From Chondrosia reniformis (Eukaryota; Porifera; Demospongiae; Chondrillida; Chondrillidae), in assembly GCA_947172415.1 (NCBI GenBank), contig OX359200.1, positions 3,288,501-3,352,500 of the forward strand: 64,000 nt of DNA, given 5' to 3'. Below the pieces are notes generated by a model. It saw nothing but the letters and a program-made list of their open reading frames with translations. It had not been told where the DNA came from and made no database searches. Shown here piece after piece: positions 1 through 12,100 of this stretch (its first letter is position 1; every line of letters starts with the position of its first letter). The position numbers were made by a program, and so were the translations under genes.

Positions 1-2797
1 ACAACTAGTATATAACCAGTACATACAACTAGTACATAAAATTAGTTCATACAATTAGAACATACAACTATTACATACAACTAGTACATACAACTAATAC
101 CTACAAATATTAAATATAACCAGTGCTAGTACGTACAACTAGTACATACAACTAGTACACACATTAGTATATAACTAGTACATACAACTAGTACATAAAA
201 CTAGTTCATTCAATTACAACATACAACTACTACATACACTAGGACATACAACTAATACCTACAAGTAGTAAATATAACTGGTACTACTACATACAACTAG
301 TTCATACAACTATAACATTCAACTAGTACAGAAAACGTGTACGTACAACTATTATATACAATTAGTACATGAAACTATTACATTCGACTAGTATATATAA
401 GTAGTACCTACGAATATTTAATATAACTAGTACTTGTACACACAACTAATACATACTTAGTATCTAGTTTTACTACTACTAGAACTTACAACTAGTACAC
501 ATAAATAGTACATACACCTAGTACGTACAACTAGTACTTACAACTAGTGCCTACAGTTAGTAAATATTATCAGCACTAGCACATACCACTAGTTAATACT
601 GCTAGTACCTACCACTAGTTAATACTACTAGTACATACAACTAGTACATACAGCTAGTACATAACTAATACATACAAGTAGCACATTCAACTAGGACATA
701 AAACTAGTTCATATAACTAGTACATAACTAGTACAGACAATTAGTACATAGAACTAGTTCAAACAATTAGAACATCCAACTACGACATACACTTAGTACA
801 TCCAATTTGTACATACAATTAGGACATACAAAAAGTACGTACAACTAGTACATACAACTAGACTATACAACTATTAACTAGTACATACAACTAGGACATA
901 CAACTATTATATACAGTTAGTACATGCAACTATTACATTCAACTAGTACATATAAGTAGTACGTTCAAATATTTAATATAACTAGAACTTGTACATTCAA
1001 CTAATGCCTACTAAATATCTGGTATTTCTAGTACTAGAACCTACAACTAGTACAAATAACTAGTTCATACACTTAGTACATACAACTAGTACATACTAAT
1101 AGTACATACAACTAGTACATACAAGTAGTGCATTCAATTAGGACATACAAGTTGTAAATACAACTAGGACATACAGTTAGTACATACAACAAGTACATAC
1201 ACCTAGTATATAACTAGTCCATACAGGTGTTACATACAACTAGTTCATACAATTAGAACATACAACTACTACATACAACAAGTACATGCAACTATTACCT
1301 ACAACTAGTAAACATAACTTCTACTAGTACATACAACTATATAGTACTTACATCTTATATTTACAACTAGTAAATATTACCAGTAATAGTAAATACAACT
1401 AGTTAATACAACTACTACATACAACTACTACATGACTAGTTCTTACAACTAGTACATACAACTAGTACATACAATTAGTACATAAAACTATAACATTCAA
1501 CAAGTCCATACAACTAGTACCTACAACTAGTAAATATAACTAGTGCTAGTACATACAACTAGCACCTACCTAGTCCCTAGTTTAACTAGTACTAGAATCT
1601 ACAAATAGTACATATACTAGTATATACAAATAGTACATACAACTAGACCATATAAATAGTACATACCATAGTATATATATCTAGTACATACCACTAGTTC
1701 ATACAACTACCACATACAACTAGTACCTATGACTTTAACATACACATTTCCTAGTACATATATATAGTCCATACAACTAGTACATTAAACTAGAACTTTT
1801 ACTATGACGTATAATTATTTCACACAATTAGTACATACATCTAGTACATACAACTAGTCCATAGAATTAGTGCTACCACTAGTACATACAACTAGTACAT
1901 ACAACCAGTACAAACAACTAGTAAATATAAATTTTAAATATAACTTGTACTAGAACATATTACTAGTTGATACAACTAGCACATACAACTGGTACATACA
2001 ACTGGTATACAACTAGTACATACAACTAGTATATGCAATTAGTACTTACAACAAGCACCTAATTAGTACCTAATTTTACTAGTACTAGAACTTACAACTA
2101 GTACCTATAAAGAGTACCCAACTAGTACATAGAACTGGTACATACACATATAACTGGTACCTATAAATAGTACATACACCTAGTACATACAATTAGTACA
2201 TACAAAGAGTGCATTCAACTAGTACATACACTAGTACACAGAACTAGTACTTAAAACTAGTTCATATAACAAGTATATAACTAGTACATACAATTAGGTA
2301 CATAGAACTAGTTCAAACAATTAGAACATACAGCTACTACATAAAACTAATACCTATAATTAGTAAATATAGCTTGCACTAGTACATACAACTAGTGCAT
2401 AAAACTAGTACCTACAACTAGTAAATTTTACCAGTACTAGTAAATGCAAATAGTTATTAGAACTATTACATGCATCTAGTACATAGCTAATACATACAGT
2501 TAATACATACCACTAGTACACACAACTAGTACATACAACTAGTATATACAACTAATACATACAACTAGTATATAACAAGTACATACAACTAGTACATAAA
2601 ACTAGTTCATATACTTAGAACATACAACTACTACATTCAACTAGTACATACAACTAATACTTACAAGTAGTAAATATAACTAATACTAGTACATACAACT
2701 AGTTCATACAACTATTACATTCAACTATTACATACAACTAATACCTACAACTAGTAAATATAACCAGGGCTAGTATATACAACTAGTACATACAACT
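1..2797. repeat. 13-bp satellite array, block 1
   Basis: Degenerate tandem copies of ACATACAACTAGT, 13 bp. Each unit holds the palindromes ACTAGT and GTAC. Variant units (AGTAAATATAAC, CTACTTAGTATC, CACTAGTTAATAC) recur in a fixed order seen again in later blocks, so this is part of a long higher-order repeat, the tail of the unit before the spacer at 3756. No gene is seen. Confidence 0.95.
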
Positions 2798-2841
2798 TTC
2801 GAATTTTAGAGCGTCTAGAGACGCAGTTTTTTTCCAATTCT

Positions 2842-2888
2842 TCTGTCTGCCAAACGTTTTGACCCTGGGGGTCTTCTTCAGTGACTGG
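2842..2888 (-). ncRNA. hammerhead-like ribozyme, probably inactive
   Basis: The minus strand reads CTGAAGA (2875-2881), a GACCC/GGGTC stem II, then AAAAC where the intact partner on the other arm has GAAAC (2856-2860). The change replaces the core G corresponding to G12 of the hammerhead, the residue known as general base, so self-cleavage should be lost. The fold is read by eye only. Confidence 0.6.
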
Positions 2889-2920
2889 TGTTGGTCTTCA
2901 AGGTGTCTTCATTTATAGGC

Positions 2921-3129
2921 AAGAGAACTGGTACAGAAGAAGAATTAAGGAAGCCCTGAAGATCCAACAATGTCAGGGAAGAATGAACTTAGATCAAGAA
3001 TTTGTATTAAGAAGTGGTTGGAAACTCTTTTTTATGAATACTCCCTTCAACTCTCCTTCCTCCGGAAATGATGTAACCGATGACATCACTGATGAGGTAA
3101 TCGAAAATGGCGGGAAAAGATGCCTATAA
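2921..3129 (+). pseudogene. Penelope-like GIY-YIG endonuclease, C-terminal remnant
   Basis: An open frame runs from inside the left inverted arm to a stop at 3127-3129. The part outside the arm reads NWYRRRIKEALKI, then MNLDQEF and a following SGW. This matches the end of Penelope-like GIY-YIG endonucleases, where an arginine-rich segment with EA is followed by a MN-D motif and a final Trp. The GIY, YIG and zinc-binding parts are absent, so this is only the last ~40 residues of the domain plus an unrelated tail. No ATG belongs to the domain; the open frame starts inside the inverted arm. It has no function of its own. Confidence 0.6.
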
Positions 3130-3151
3130 ATGAAGACACCTTGAAGACCAA

Positions 3152-3200
3152 CACCAGTCACTGAAGAAGACCCCCAGGGTCGAAACGTTTGGAAGACAGA
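3152..3200 (+). ncRNA. hammerhead-like ribozyme (family A, intact core)
   Basis: Core CTGAAGA at 3161-3167 fits CUGANGA. One extra A follows, then stem II GACCC/GGGTC with a CCA loop, then GAAAC at 3182-3186 and GTTTGG. Stem III is minimal, as known for Penelope-like hammerheads, where activity may need a dimer. Stem I pairing is weaker here than in the copy at 63347-63391. Confidence 0.72.
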
Positions 3201-3295
3201 AGAATTGGAAAAAAACTGCGTCTCTAGACGCTCTACAAGTCAAAAGATGAACCTTTACAAAGATAAGTTCGACGCAGTTAGAAGAAATCCTTATT

Positions 3296-3755
3296 CTAGT
3301 ACATACAACTAGTGCCTACAGTTAGTAAATGTTACCAGAACTATTACATACCACTAGTTAATACTACTAGTACATACAACTAGTACATACAGCTAGTACA
3401 TAACTAGTACATACAACTGGTACATACAATTATTTTATATAATTAGTATATGCAACTATTACATTCAACTAGTTCATATAACTAGTACATAACTAGTACA
3501 TACAATTAGTACATAGAACTAGTTCAAACAAAAACTAGTACACACAACTAGTATATATAACTAGTACATACATATAGTTCATTCAATTATATAGAGCATT
3601 CAATTACTACATGCAATTAGTACATTCAACTAGTACCTACTAGTTATTAAAACTCGTGTTACTACATACAACTAGTACATATAACTAGTACACACACCTA
3701 CTACATATAACTAATACATAAAAATATAACTAGTATATATAAATAATACAAACAA
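3296..3755. repeat. 13-bp satellite array, block 2
   Basis: Satellite between the family A insert and the first spacer. Its last units (CTACTACATATAACTAATAC, then AAATAATACAAACA) are the same that precede all six spacers, which marks the higher-order boundary. Confidence 0.93.
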
Positions 3756-4170
3756 GGGGACCCTTTAATAGAGCCCCCTCTATTGTTTTCATAACGCCAT
3801 TTATGTATGGCTTCATGTTACGGATATATATATAATACGAGTTCATACGCAACTATTGTAACACTTACTTTATATGTCAATACATCGTTTTTGCAAATGG
3901 CAGTGTTCAGGAAGCTTTAGTTAACAAGGCTTTTCTGTCGCTATTTAGGACACTTAAGCGTCCTCAATCGTTAGGATATGTCAAAGCCCAACGATGCAGC
4001 CAAGTAGTTCGAGTAAATTTGGGGGGCGCCACTACTTGTTATCCTGGGAACAGTCTTCGGTACAGATTCACAGCCTATCCATTTTAACTCGGAGATAGGT
4101 TGTATAGCTTCGGGGACAATTTAATAGAGTTCTGCAGCCATTTTTATCCTAGGAACGGTCTTTGGTTCGC
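3756..4170 (+). repeat. spacer copy 1 (122-bp repeat plus Helentron-like insert)
   Basis: Shortest of six spacers. It opens with GGGGACCCTTTAATAG, a piece of the 122-bp repeat. It then switches at about 3774 to the Helentron-like element (CCCTCTATTGTTTTCAT), which ends in CTTG at 4035-4038. The 122-bp repeat resumes with TTATCCTGGGAA. The 3' hairpin is deleted in this copy, only one ~61-bp internal repeat is present, and one 122-bp unit has been lost. No believable protein is encoded. Confidence 0.8.
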
Positions 4171-4783
4171 TATTTCATACAATTTGTACTTACAATTAGT
4201 ACCTATGACTAGAACATTCACATATAACTGGTACATATAAATAGTACATACAGCAAGTACATCAAACTAGACCTCCAACTATTACAACTACTGAATATAT
4301 CTAGTACTAGTACTAGTACATACAAGTAGTTCATAAAACTAGTACCTACAACTAGTAAATATTACTAGTACTAGTACATATAAGAACTAGCACATGCAAC
4401 TAGTACATAACTAATACATACAGTTAATACATTCAACTAGTACACAACTAGTACATACCACTAGTTTATACAACTAATACATACAACTAGTACATAAAAT
4501 TAGTTCATACAATTAGAACATACAACTAGTACACACAACTAGTACATACAACTAATACCTACAAATAGTAAAATAAAACCAGTGCTAGTAGGTACAACTA
4601 GTACATACAACTAGTACATACATTAGTATATAACTAGTACATACAACTAGTACATAAAACTAGTTCATTCAATTACAACATACAACTGCTACATACACTA
4701 GGACATACAACTAATACCTACAACTAGTAAATATAACTTCTACTAGTACATACAACTATATAGTACTTACAACTAGTATTTAC
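4171..4783. repeat. 13-bp satellite array, block 3
   Basis: Satellite starting with the post-spacer signature (ACCTATGACTAGAACATTCA, then CTAGACCTCCAACTA), also found after the other five spacers. It ends in the left copy of the 15-bp target duplication of the R4-like element (4769-4783). Confidence 0.93.
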
Positions 4784-5052
4784 TTTAGAAACAAAAGCCT
4801 TAATGGAGAACCTTGTTACTTCTTGCCTTAGTTTACTAAGGCAAGGAGTATCCGGCTTGGACAACCCTCAGTCAGTTATGTTTTCCTTTCTTTGGGTTTT
4901 TAGCCAGAAGCCTCGGCTTTGCCTCCTTCCGGCAGCAGCAGACAGGTGCACGTTGGGCCAAAGTTGACCGTCATAATAGGAGGGAGTACCTCCATACACA
5001 AATCCACCACTACTTTCCAGAGGTCAACAGGCAAGGACTGGGACAGGACTAC
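4784..5052 (-). other. 3' untranslated end of the R4-like element
   Basis: Non-coding stretch after the endonuclease stop, ending at the target duplication. It contains an inverted repeat (GCCTTAGTTTACTAAGGC near 4833) that could fold into a hairpin in the element RNA. Such 3' structures are what LINE reverse transcriptases recognise for target-primed synthesis; that role here is inferred. Confidence 0.6.
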
Positions 5053-7584
5053 TTATCGTCCAGGTCCCAATCCCTCAACAGATAGATGTCGCCTCAATAT
5101 CCTCACAACCGAACAGAGAACAGTTCTCTGCATCGCTCTCATCACTTCTACTGCACTTTTTGACAGCTTTGGAATTCCACTTAGGTCTTCCAAGAGCGTG
5201 TCCACTGTCCCCAAAGCACCAATTATCATCGGGACTACCTTAATTCGGTAGCCCCTAAATTGTTTCCTCATATCAGCCGGCAGCTTCTGGTACTTTTGGA
5301 ACTTCTCTTGCCATCTTCCATTAATATTACTGTCAGTAGGAACTGACATCTCAATAATGAAGATGGACTTACATAGCCGATCCTCAACCACTAAGTCTGG
5401 CCTTCTTTCTGTCATTTCATCATCTGTAGGGATACTAGGATCCCACAAGATTTTGACAGCCCTATTCTCATAGACTGGTTTTGCTAGTTTGTACCAGGGC
5501 TCTTCCTGCTTGAATCCATATTCTTTCAACAGTCTCCACAACACTATCAGTAATGCCCGGTCATGTCTCTCTTTGTAGAGAGAAAATCCCTAGCGCTCAC
5601 ACATGTTTAGTATGTGTTTGACAGTTTCCATAGCCTTGCCACATTCTCTGCACATTAGGAGGCTAGAATTCCTCAGAATCCTATTTTGGTACCACCTAGT
5701 GTGCAGCACATCATCTTGGGCTGCGAGAATCAGAGCCTCAGTTTGAGGTCTGAGTCTCCCCTCAGAAAGCCACACATAAGACTCCCTATTTGTGACTTGT
5801 CTGTGGTATGAGCCCTGGTGAGACTTTTCGGCTAGGTTACTTTTTAACCTTTCAGTCTGAGCCTCCCGGAGCTCACGTGCCACTCTCCTCCATTCTCTTA
5901 CACTATTTTGTGAGGGATCTGTCTTCAGCCACATTTCCGGTTCTAGTTCTATTCCGTGGCTTCTCAGTATCAATCTGGCTTCTTTCAAGACAGTCCTCCT
6001 CTGCTTTGAGCACTCCAGCCACTTTTGGTGTTTAACCACAACAGCTGTGAGTGGATCATTGGCAGTATGGAGGTATCTTGCCAGATTCACAACAGCCCTG
6101 TCGTGATCCAAAGGAAAACTACAGAGCCCTCTACCACCTTCAGAGCGAAGCAAATTCACTCTTTCAATGGCAGAGTTATAGTGATGACACTGGTACTTTC
6201 TCATGATCTTTCTCACCATTCGGTCCAGTTTTGGAAGCTCACTTTGAGTCCACTTCAAAACTGGGTAAGAGTATCTCAATAGAGAGGCACACAACATGTT
6301 AGAGGCTTCTGCAGCATTCTTACCATTAAGGTGAGAGCCCCACACTTTGTGGAGTCTCCTCCTCAATTCATTAATCAAGCAAGCTTTGACCTTGCTGTCA
6401 TCTACCTCAAACAGTTGTTCTAGCCCTAGGTACTTATAGGTAGTACCTTTTTCAAGGCTCCTTATGGATTCTTCACTGCGTTCAGGGTTGTCTGGGCCAG
6501 CCAGAACTTTCCCCTTTTGCATGTGAGCTGTTCCACACTTTCTCACTCCAAACCTCATGCCAATGGCATTTGAGGTTTTCTCCACACATTCCATGGCTTC
6601 CCTGAGTTTATCAGGCCCTCCAGCATATATCTTAAGGTCATCCATGTACAACAAGTGTGACATGGTGTTCCTTTCCCCATCATGCCAGAGGGTATATCCC
6701 TTGGTTCTGTTAAGAACTTGGGATATGGGAGCTATGGCCAGACAAAAGAGGAGTGGCGATAAGGAGTCTCCTTGGAAGAGTCCCCTGTTATATTTAACAG
6801 GGGTGCTCCTAACCACCTTCCCTGCAGTCCTCAACTCAAGCACAGGAGCCCAGTGTTTGGAGAAGAGCTCTATAGACCTCCGGATCCAACCTGGGCACTT
6901 GATGGTTTTTAGCACCTTCATCACCCACTTGTGAGGGACTCTGTCATATGCCTTCTCATAATCGATCCATGCCACACTAAGTGGCTTGCCCACAATTTTG
7001 GCATCTAGACCGATTGATTGATCCAGCAGTAGACAGTCCACACAGCCCCACCTCCCTTTCCTCATGGCCCTTTGGGCTATAGGCAAAAGATCATTAGTGT
7101 AGGTGTAAGTGAGTAGTTCTGACGCAATGTATGCTGTGACAGCCTTGTACATTGTGTTGAGACACGCAATAAATCGGTAGTTGGCCGCACTTTTCGGGTC
7201 ACCCTTTTTGGGGATGAGTAGAGTGCGACCCCTTGTAAGCCAGTCTGGGACTGACAGATCTCCGCTCACCACCCTCCGTAGTACATCTGCCAAGGCAGAC
7301 TGTGCAGAGGGGAGTGCTTTCCACCAAAAAGTGTGGATGCCATCCGGCCCAGGGGCAGACCAGCTTTTTGCCTTTTTCAAGGCTTTCCTCAGTTTGGTCT
7401 CATCAATGCTATCGGGACCTTCAGAGGAGGTTCTACCCACCCTCTTTTTGGTTTCCTTTAGCCATTCTTTCACCCCTGGGTCGTCTTTGTTGACCTTACA
7501 AACAGTACCTACAATCTTTGTCCAAAAGTCTCTTACTACCTCAATTGAGGGAGCTTCATTGGAGGTTGGAACATTGCCATTCAT
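5053..7584 (-). pseudogene. reverse transcriptase plus restriction-like endonuclease of R4-like LINE
   Basis: One reading frame of about 840 codons interrupted by a single TAG at 5590-5592. The first 664 residues hold the reverse transcriptase: APGPDGI near 77-83, IPKKGD near 124-129, motif A WIDYEKAYD (Asp 208), motif B RGLFQGDSLSP (267-277), and motif C YMDD (313-316). A C-X2-C-X8-H-X4-C knuckle lies at 645-662, immediately before the TAG. The same frame continues past the stop into the endonuclease, with RPDLVV, then IIEMSVP and EKFQKY, the PD-(D/E)XK pattern of R2/R4-type nucleases, although the usual Asp of IID is Glu here. The enzyme would nick the target and copy element RNA into it. 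The TAG makes this copy dead unless it is read through or a sequence error. Confidence 0.85.
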
Positions 7585-8084
7585 TCGGAACTTCCTTTGG
7601 GTATTCCAAAGGTGGTTTTGTTCCTGGAATTTCCTGCGTTCAGCCGATCTTCACTCTTGTAGGGTCCAGACCCTGAGTTTCCCCAGTGTCTGTTCCCGAG
7701 CTCTGATCAGCACCTTCAGGTTTCATGAATGGAACTCTCTCCTAAGCTTTCTTCGGAGTACTTTCTGGCGTTTGGTCATAGGATTATTATTCTGTTGACG
7801 CACTATTTCCACATCCAACCAGGCAAGCAGTCTTCTAAACCTAAGGCCCTTGGCCTTCCTGTCACTTACGTGACCTTCCTGTCTCTTACTTCCTTCTGAT
7901 TATCTGATTTCCTTCCCTGGTTGCATGGCTGCGATTCGTAGGTTGTTTTTTCCCTCACAGCCATAGCAACAGAGTAGACCTGGCAGTTCAGGTGCCAGGC
8001 CGACCTAGGACCTTCCTGCCACTCTTTCTCCACCCAATCATTGGCCTCCCGGAGCAGTGCCGTATCAACATGGTTGAACCGCAC
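7585..8084 (-). pseudogene. linker region of the R4-like polyprotein, broken
   Basis: Between the N-terminal DNA-binding part and the reverse transcriptase, coding continues in another frame: NHVDTALLREANDW, then KEWQ and SAWHLNCQVYSVA (stop near 7866). Further remnants follow with in-frame stops (MTKRQKVLRRKLRREF, then SAERRKFQEQNHLW) before the long frame begins. This basic, helical linker precedes the reverse transcriptase in related REL-type LINEs. Several lesions separate it from both neighbours, so no continuous protein can be made. The segment is recognisable but functionally dead. Confidence 0.6.
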
Positions 8085-8818
8085 CCCCCACAGGGTTTTC
8101 TACCAGAGAAATCTCCAGGTTTCTTTCGGAGACAGGCATCTTTTGCTTTGCCTAAAAGTTGCATCAGACGATCATTGCCACTTGTCCTGGGACTGGGATG
8201 ATCATGTGTAGGAGTTTCAACAGGGACTGCAGGCAGCTCACCATTTTGTTCAGTCCCAGCCTGAACTTGGTGAAGCTCCCCCTGTCCCTGGGCTCCCACA
8301 CCTTCCTCCACAGTCCCAGTTAGGGTGGCTACACCACAAGAGTTAGGTTCCACAAGGTTTAGTCTCGAGAGACCTTGACCTCTTCGGATTCTACTAAGTC
8401 TTGTAGTTAGTGCTACCTTTGTGGTTTTATGGTCTGGCATTGCAGCATTGCAAGCCTGGTACAACCGCTCGGCATACCCCTTTTCCATGGGCTTACTTTC
8501 TCGGTAGAGCTCCATGAGGATATTATCCCTCTGAAGGTTCCAGATCACCCCTTGGATCGTTCTTCTAGAAGCACCTTGCGGTGCATCATTAACCAAATCT
8601 AAATCTCGGCTACCCGTTACTTGCAGTTCTCCGTCTCCTACCAAGCTCCTTTTGGCTTGGAAGGCAAGGGTTCGACCGGTCTGAGGCAAATGTGGGTATT
8701 TACTCAGCCATTCCTGCTCTAAACGCTTTTGATAGCCACCTCTTTTGGGTTCAGATCCCTCAAAGCAATCAATTAGTGCCCTAACCATTTCCTCGGTCCA
8801 GAGGGCTGGTTGGCCCAT
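8085..8818 (-). pseudogene. N-terminal DNA-binding region of R4-like LINE (two SANT/Myb-like segments)
   Basis: About 245 codons from an ATG at 8816-8818. The frame stays open upstream for another ~60 codons, but I see no earlier ATG. Two similar segments are visible. One runs near residues 7-60 (WTEEMVRALIDCF, GGYQKRLEQEW, TLAFQAKRSL), the other near 90-145 (LQRDNILMELY, KGYAERLYQ, ALTTRLSRI). Each has the Trp/Leu-spaced three-helix look of SANT/Myb-like domains. In REL-type LINEs such N-terminal domains bind target DNA. A proline/glutamine-rich tail follows, including GNDRLMQLLGKAKDAC. The frame is lost in a run of six C (8084-8089, plus strand), where a one-base indel would join it to the linker region. 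Confidence 0.6.
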
Positions 8819-9137
8819 CACGGGGACCGAAGAAGGGTTATTACATTCAGGTACATCTACCTGTGAGGCACCAGTGGAATCACCTATTCTGGTTGACCCA
8901 GGGTTTTCTTCACCACTGGTGCACCTAGGCCACAGCCTGTCTTGAAAATTTTCATTGTCATGACGTAACGTAACCCAGTGAAGCTGCCAGACGGGGGGTT
9001 AGCCCATACTGGCAGGGCAGCTGATTTAGCCACAGGATGCCACATGAGGGGCTAAGCACCCTGCTCTGTCGGGGGGTTGAACTGGACAATACCCATCCTC
9101 TTGTCAGCTCGGAACCACAGCCTCCAATTCCCACGTC
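8819..9137 (-). other. 5' leader of the R4-like element
   Basis: GC-richer leader between the target duplication and the first ATG. The minus-strand frame is open from a stop near 9001 down to that ATG, so a non-AUG or lost start is possible. I could not fold an HDV-like ribozyme here by eye, although R2-group elements often carry one. Confidence 0.5.
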
Positions 9138-12100
9138 ACAACTAGTATTTACAACTACTAAATATACCAGTAAAGGTAAATACAGCTAGTTAATACAACT
9201 ACTACATACAACTACTACACGACTAGTTCTTACAAGTAGTACATACAACTAGTACATACAATCAGTAAATACAACTATAACATTCAACAAGTCCATGCAA
9301 TTAATACCTACAACTAGTAAATATAACTAGTGCTAGTACATACAACTAGCACCTACCTAGTACCTGGATTAACTAGTACTAGAACCTACAAGTAGTACAT
9401 ATACTAGTATATACAAATAGTACATACAACTAGACCATATAAATAGTACATACCATAGTATATATAACTAGTACATACCACTAGTTCATACAATTAGCAC
9501 ATACAACTAGTACCTATGACTATAACATGCACATTTACCTAGTACATATATACAGTCCATACAACTAGTACATTAAACTGGAAATCCTACTATGACGTAT
9601 AATTATTTCACACAATTAGTACATACATTTGGTACATACAACTAGTCCATCCAATTAGTGCTACAACTAGTACATACAACTAGTACATGCAACTTGTACG
9701 TCCAACTAGTAGTAACAACTATTTTATTCTATTTGTACTTACAAATAGTACCTATGACTAGAACATTCACATATAACTGGTACATATAAATAGGACATAC
9801 AACAAGTACATCAAACTAGACCTCCAACTATTACAACTACTGAATATATCTAGTACTAGTACTAGTACATACAACTAGTTCATAAAACTAGTACCTAAAA
9901 CTAGTAAATATTACTAGTACTAGTACATATTAGAACTAGCACATGCAACTAGTACATAACTAATAAATACAGTTAATACATACAACTAGTACACACAACT
10001 ACAACATACATCTAGGACATACAACTAGTCCATAGAATTAGTGCTACAACTAGTACATACAACTAGTACATACAACCAGTACAAACAACTAGTAAATATA
10101 ACTGGTAAATATAACTAATATATATAACTTGTACTATATAGTACATACAACTAGTAAATATAACGATTAAATATTACTTGTACTAGAACATATTACTAGT
10201 TGATACAACTATCACATACAACTAGTACATACAACTGGTATACAACTAGTACATACAACTAGTGTATGCAATTAGTACTTAAAACAAGCGCCTACTTAGT
10301 ACCTAATTTTACTAGTACCAGAATTACCACTAGTACTTATAAATAGTACCCAACTAGTACATATAACTAGTACATACACATATAACTGGTACCTATAAAT
10401 AGTACATACACCTAGTACATACAATTAGTACATACAAATAGTACATACAAAGAGTACATAAAACTAGTACACAGAACTTGTACTTAAAACTAGTTCATAT
10501 AACAAGTACATAACTAGTACATACAATTAGTACATAGAACTAGTTCAAACAATTAGAACATACAGCTACTACATAAAACTAATACCTATAATTAGTAAAT
10601 ATAGCTTGCACTAGTACATGCAACTAATTACTAGTACATACAACTACTACAAAAAATTAGTAATTAAAATTAGTACATACATATAGTACATACAACTAGT
10701 ACATATAACTAGAGCATACAAGAACTTACTAAAACACATATACAACAAGTACATACAACTTCTTCACACAACTAGCACATTCAATTGGTACATAGAACAA
10801 GTACATATATTTAGTTACTAGTACATAAAACGAGTAAATACAGCTAGTGCATAAAACTAGTAACGAATACTAGTATATATAACTAGTATATACAAAAACG
10901 TCACACAACTAGTACATACAACTAGTCCATACACATATATATATAACTAGTACACACAGCCTTTATGAGTACATATAATTTGTAACTACAACTAGTAAAT
11001 ATAACTAGTACTAGTACATACAACTAGTTAATAAAATGTGTAGAAAATATAGTTAGTACAAACACCGAGTACATACAACTAGTACATACAACTAGTACAT
11101 ACAACTAGTACATACATCTAGTAAATATAACTAGTAGTAGTATATAAAACTACTACATAGAACTAGTACACACAGGTAGCAATGAGTACACACTACTAGT
11201 ACATAGAACTAGTACATACGACTTGTACATACAACTAGTAAACACAACTAGTACATGCAACTAGTACACACAACTAGTATACACAATTAGTGTATACAAC
11301 CGGTACATTCAACTAGTCCTAGTCCTAGTTCATATAACTAGTACTAGAAAGTACTTCCAATTAGTACATACAACTAGTTCATACAATTAGAACATGCAAG
11401 TAGTACAATAACCAAGTACATAGAACTAGTACATAGAGGGACTACATAAAACTGAAACATACAACTAGTACATGCAACTAGTACATAATAATTAGTACAT
11501 AAAAATAGTGCATATAACTAGAACATAGGACTTTCGACTAGTACTTACAACTAACAAACATAACTTGTATATACAACTTGTATATACAACTTGCACATAC
11601 AAAGAGTATATACAATTAGTACCTACAATTAGTATATATAACCAGTACTAGAACATAAAACTACAACGTACAACTGGTACATACAACTAGTAACGAGTAC
11701 GTACAAATAGTACATAGAACTAGATACATACAACTTGTACATACAATTAGTACGTACATCGATTACATACAATTTGTACTACGACTAGTTCATATAACTA
11801 GTATATACAACTCAAACATAGAACTGGGATATTCAAATAGTCTCTACAATTTTTAAATTTAACTAGTACTAGTATTTTAACTAATACATTGAACTAGTAC
11901 ATACACGTAGCAACGAGTACATACAACTATATAAAACCTACAACTGGTTCATACAACTAGTAACAAGTACATACAACTAGTAATTAGTAAATACAGGTCG
12001 CAAGGAGTACATAAAATTAGTACCTAAAACTAGTAAATATAACTAGTTCTAATACAAACAACTGGTAAAGGACATACACTTTGTACATACAACTAATACA

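Larger units (their letters stand above)
2798..3295 (+). mobile_element. Penelope-like element remnant with inverted ends (family A)
   Basis: This non-satellite insert has the layout inverted end, coding remnant, direct end. The segment 2798-2920 is the near-identical reverse complement of 3122-3240, leaving a 201-bp centre that encodes the tail of a Penelope-like endonuclease. The 3' end continues to 3295 beyond the inverted copy. The flanks carry CTAGTACATACAACT at 2783-2797 and 3296-3310, a possible 15-bp target duplication, although the 13-bp satellite period makes its exact length uncertain. Related ends recur at 63251-63455 and 19842-19905. Penelope-like elements are known for inverted partial copies and for hammerhead motifs in their terminal repeats. 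The copy is truncated and non-autonomous. Confidence 0.8.
4784..9137 (-). mobile_element. R4/Dong-like non-LTR retrotransposon with restriction-like endonuclease
   Basis: A 4.35-kb insert read from right to left: 5' leader, an N-terminal region with two SANT/Myb-like segments, reverse transcriptase, CCHC knuckle and a restriction-like endonuclease, then a 3' leader of ~270 bp. The flanks are ACAACTAGTATTTAC at 4769-4783 and 9138-9152, a 15-bp target duplication. The uninterrupted target exists near 20138-20152, and the satellite on both sides matches that paralog. The minus-strand 3' end is TTTGTTTCTAAA, not a poly(A) tail. Domain order and motifs fit the R4 (Dong, Rex6) group of early-branching LINEs that cut DNA with a PD-(D/E)XK domain; the clade name is inference. 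Coding is broken by at least two frameshifts or stops between the N-terminal part and the reverse transcriptase, plus one TAG before the endonuclease. Confidence 0.88.

Noticed and set aside
4919..7798. Plus-strand open frames across the R4-like element, e.g. 7181-7798
   Set aside because: They are antisense to the reverse transcriptase and endonuclease frames, which carry the recognisable motifs.
8819..9137. HDV-like ribozyme at the 5' end of the R4-like element
   Set aside because: R2-group elements often have one, and a GGCTAAAT stretch looked suggestive, but I could not find a consistent set of nested pairings by eye. A covariance search would decide.
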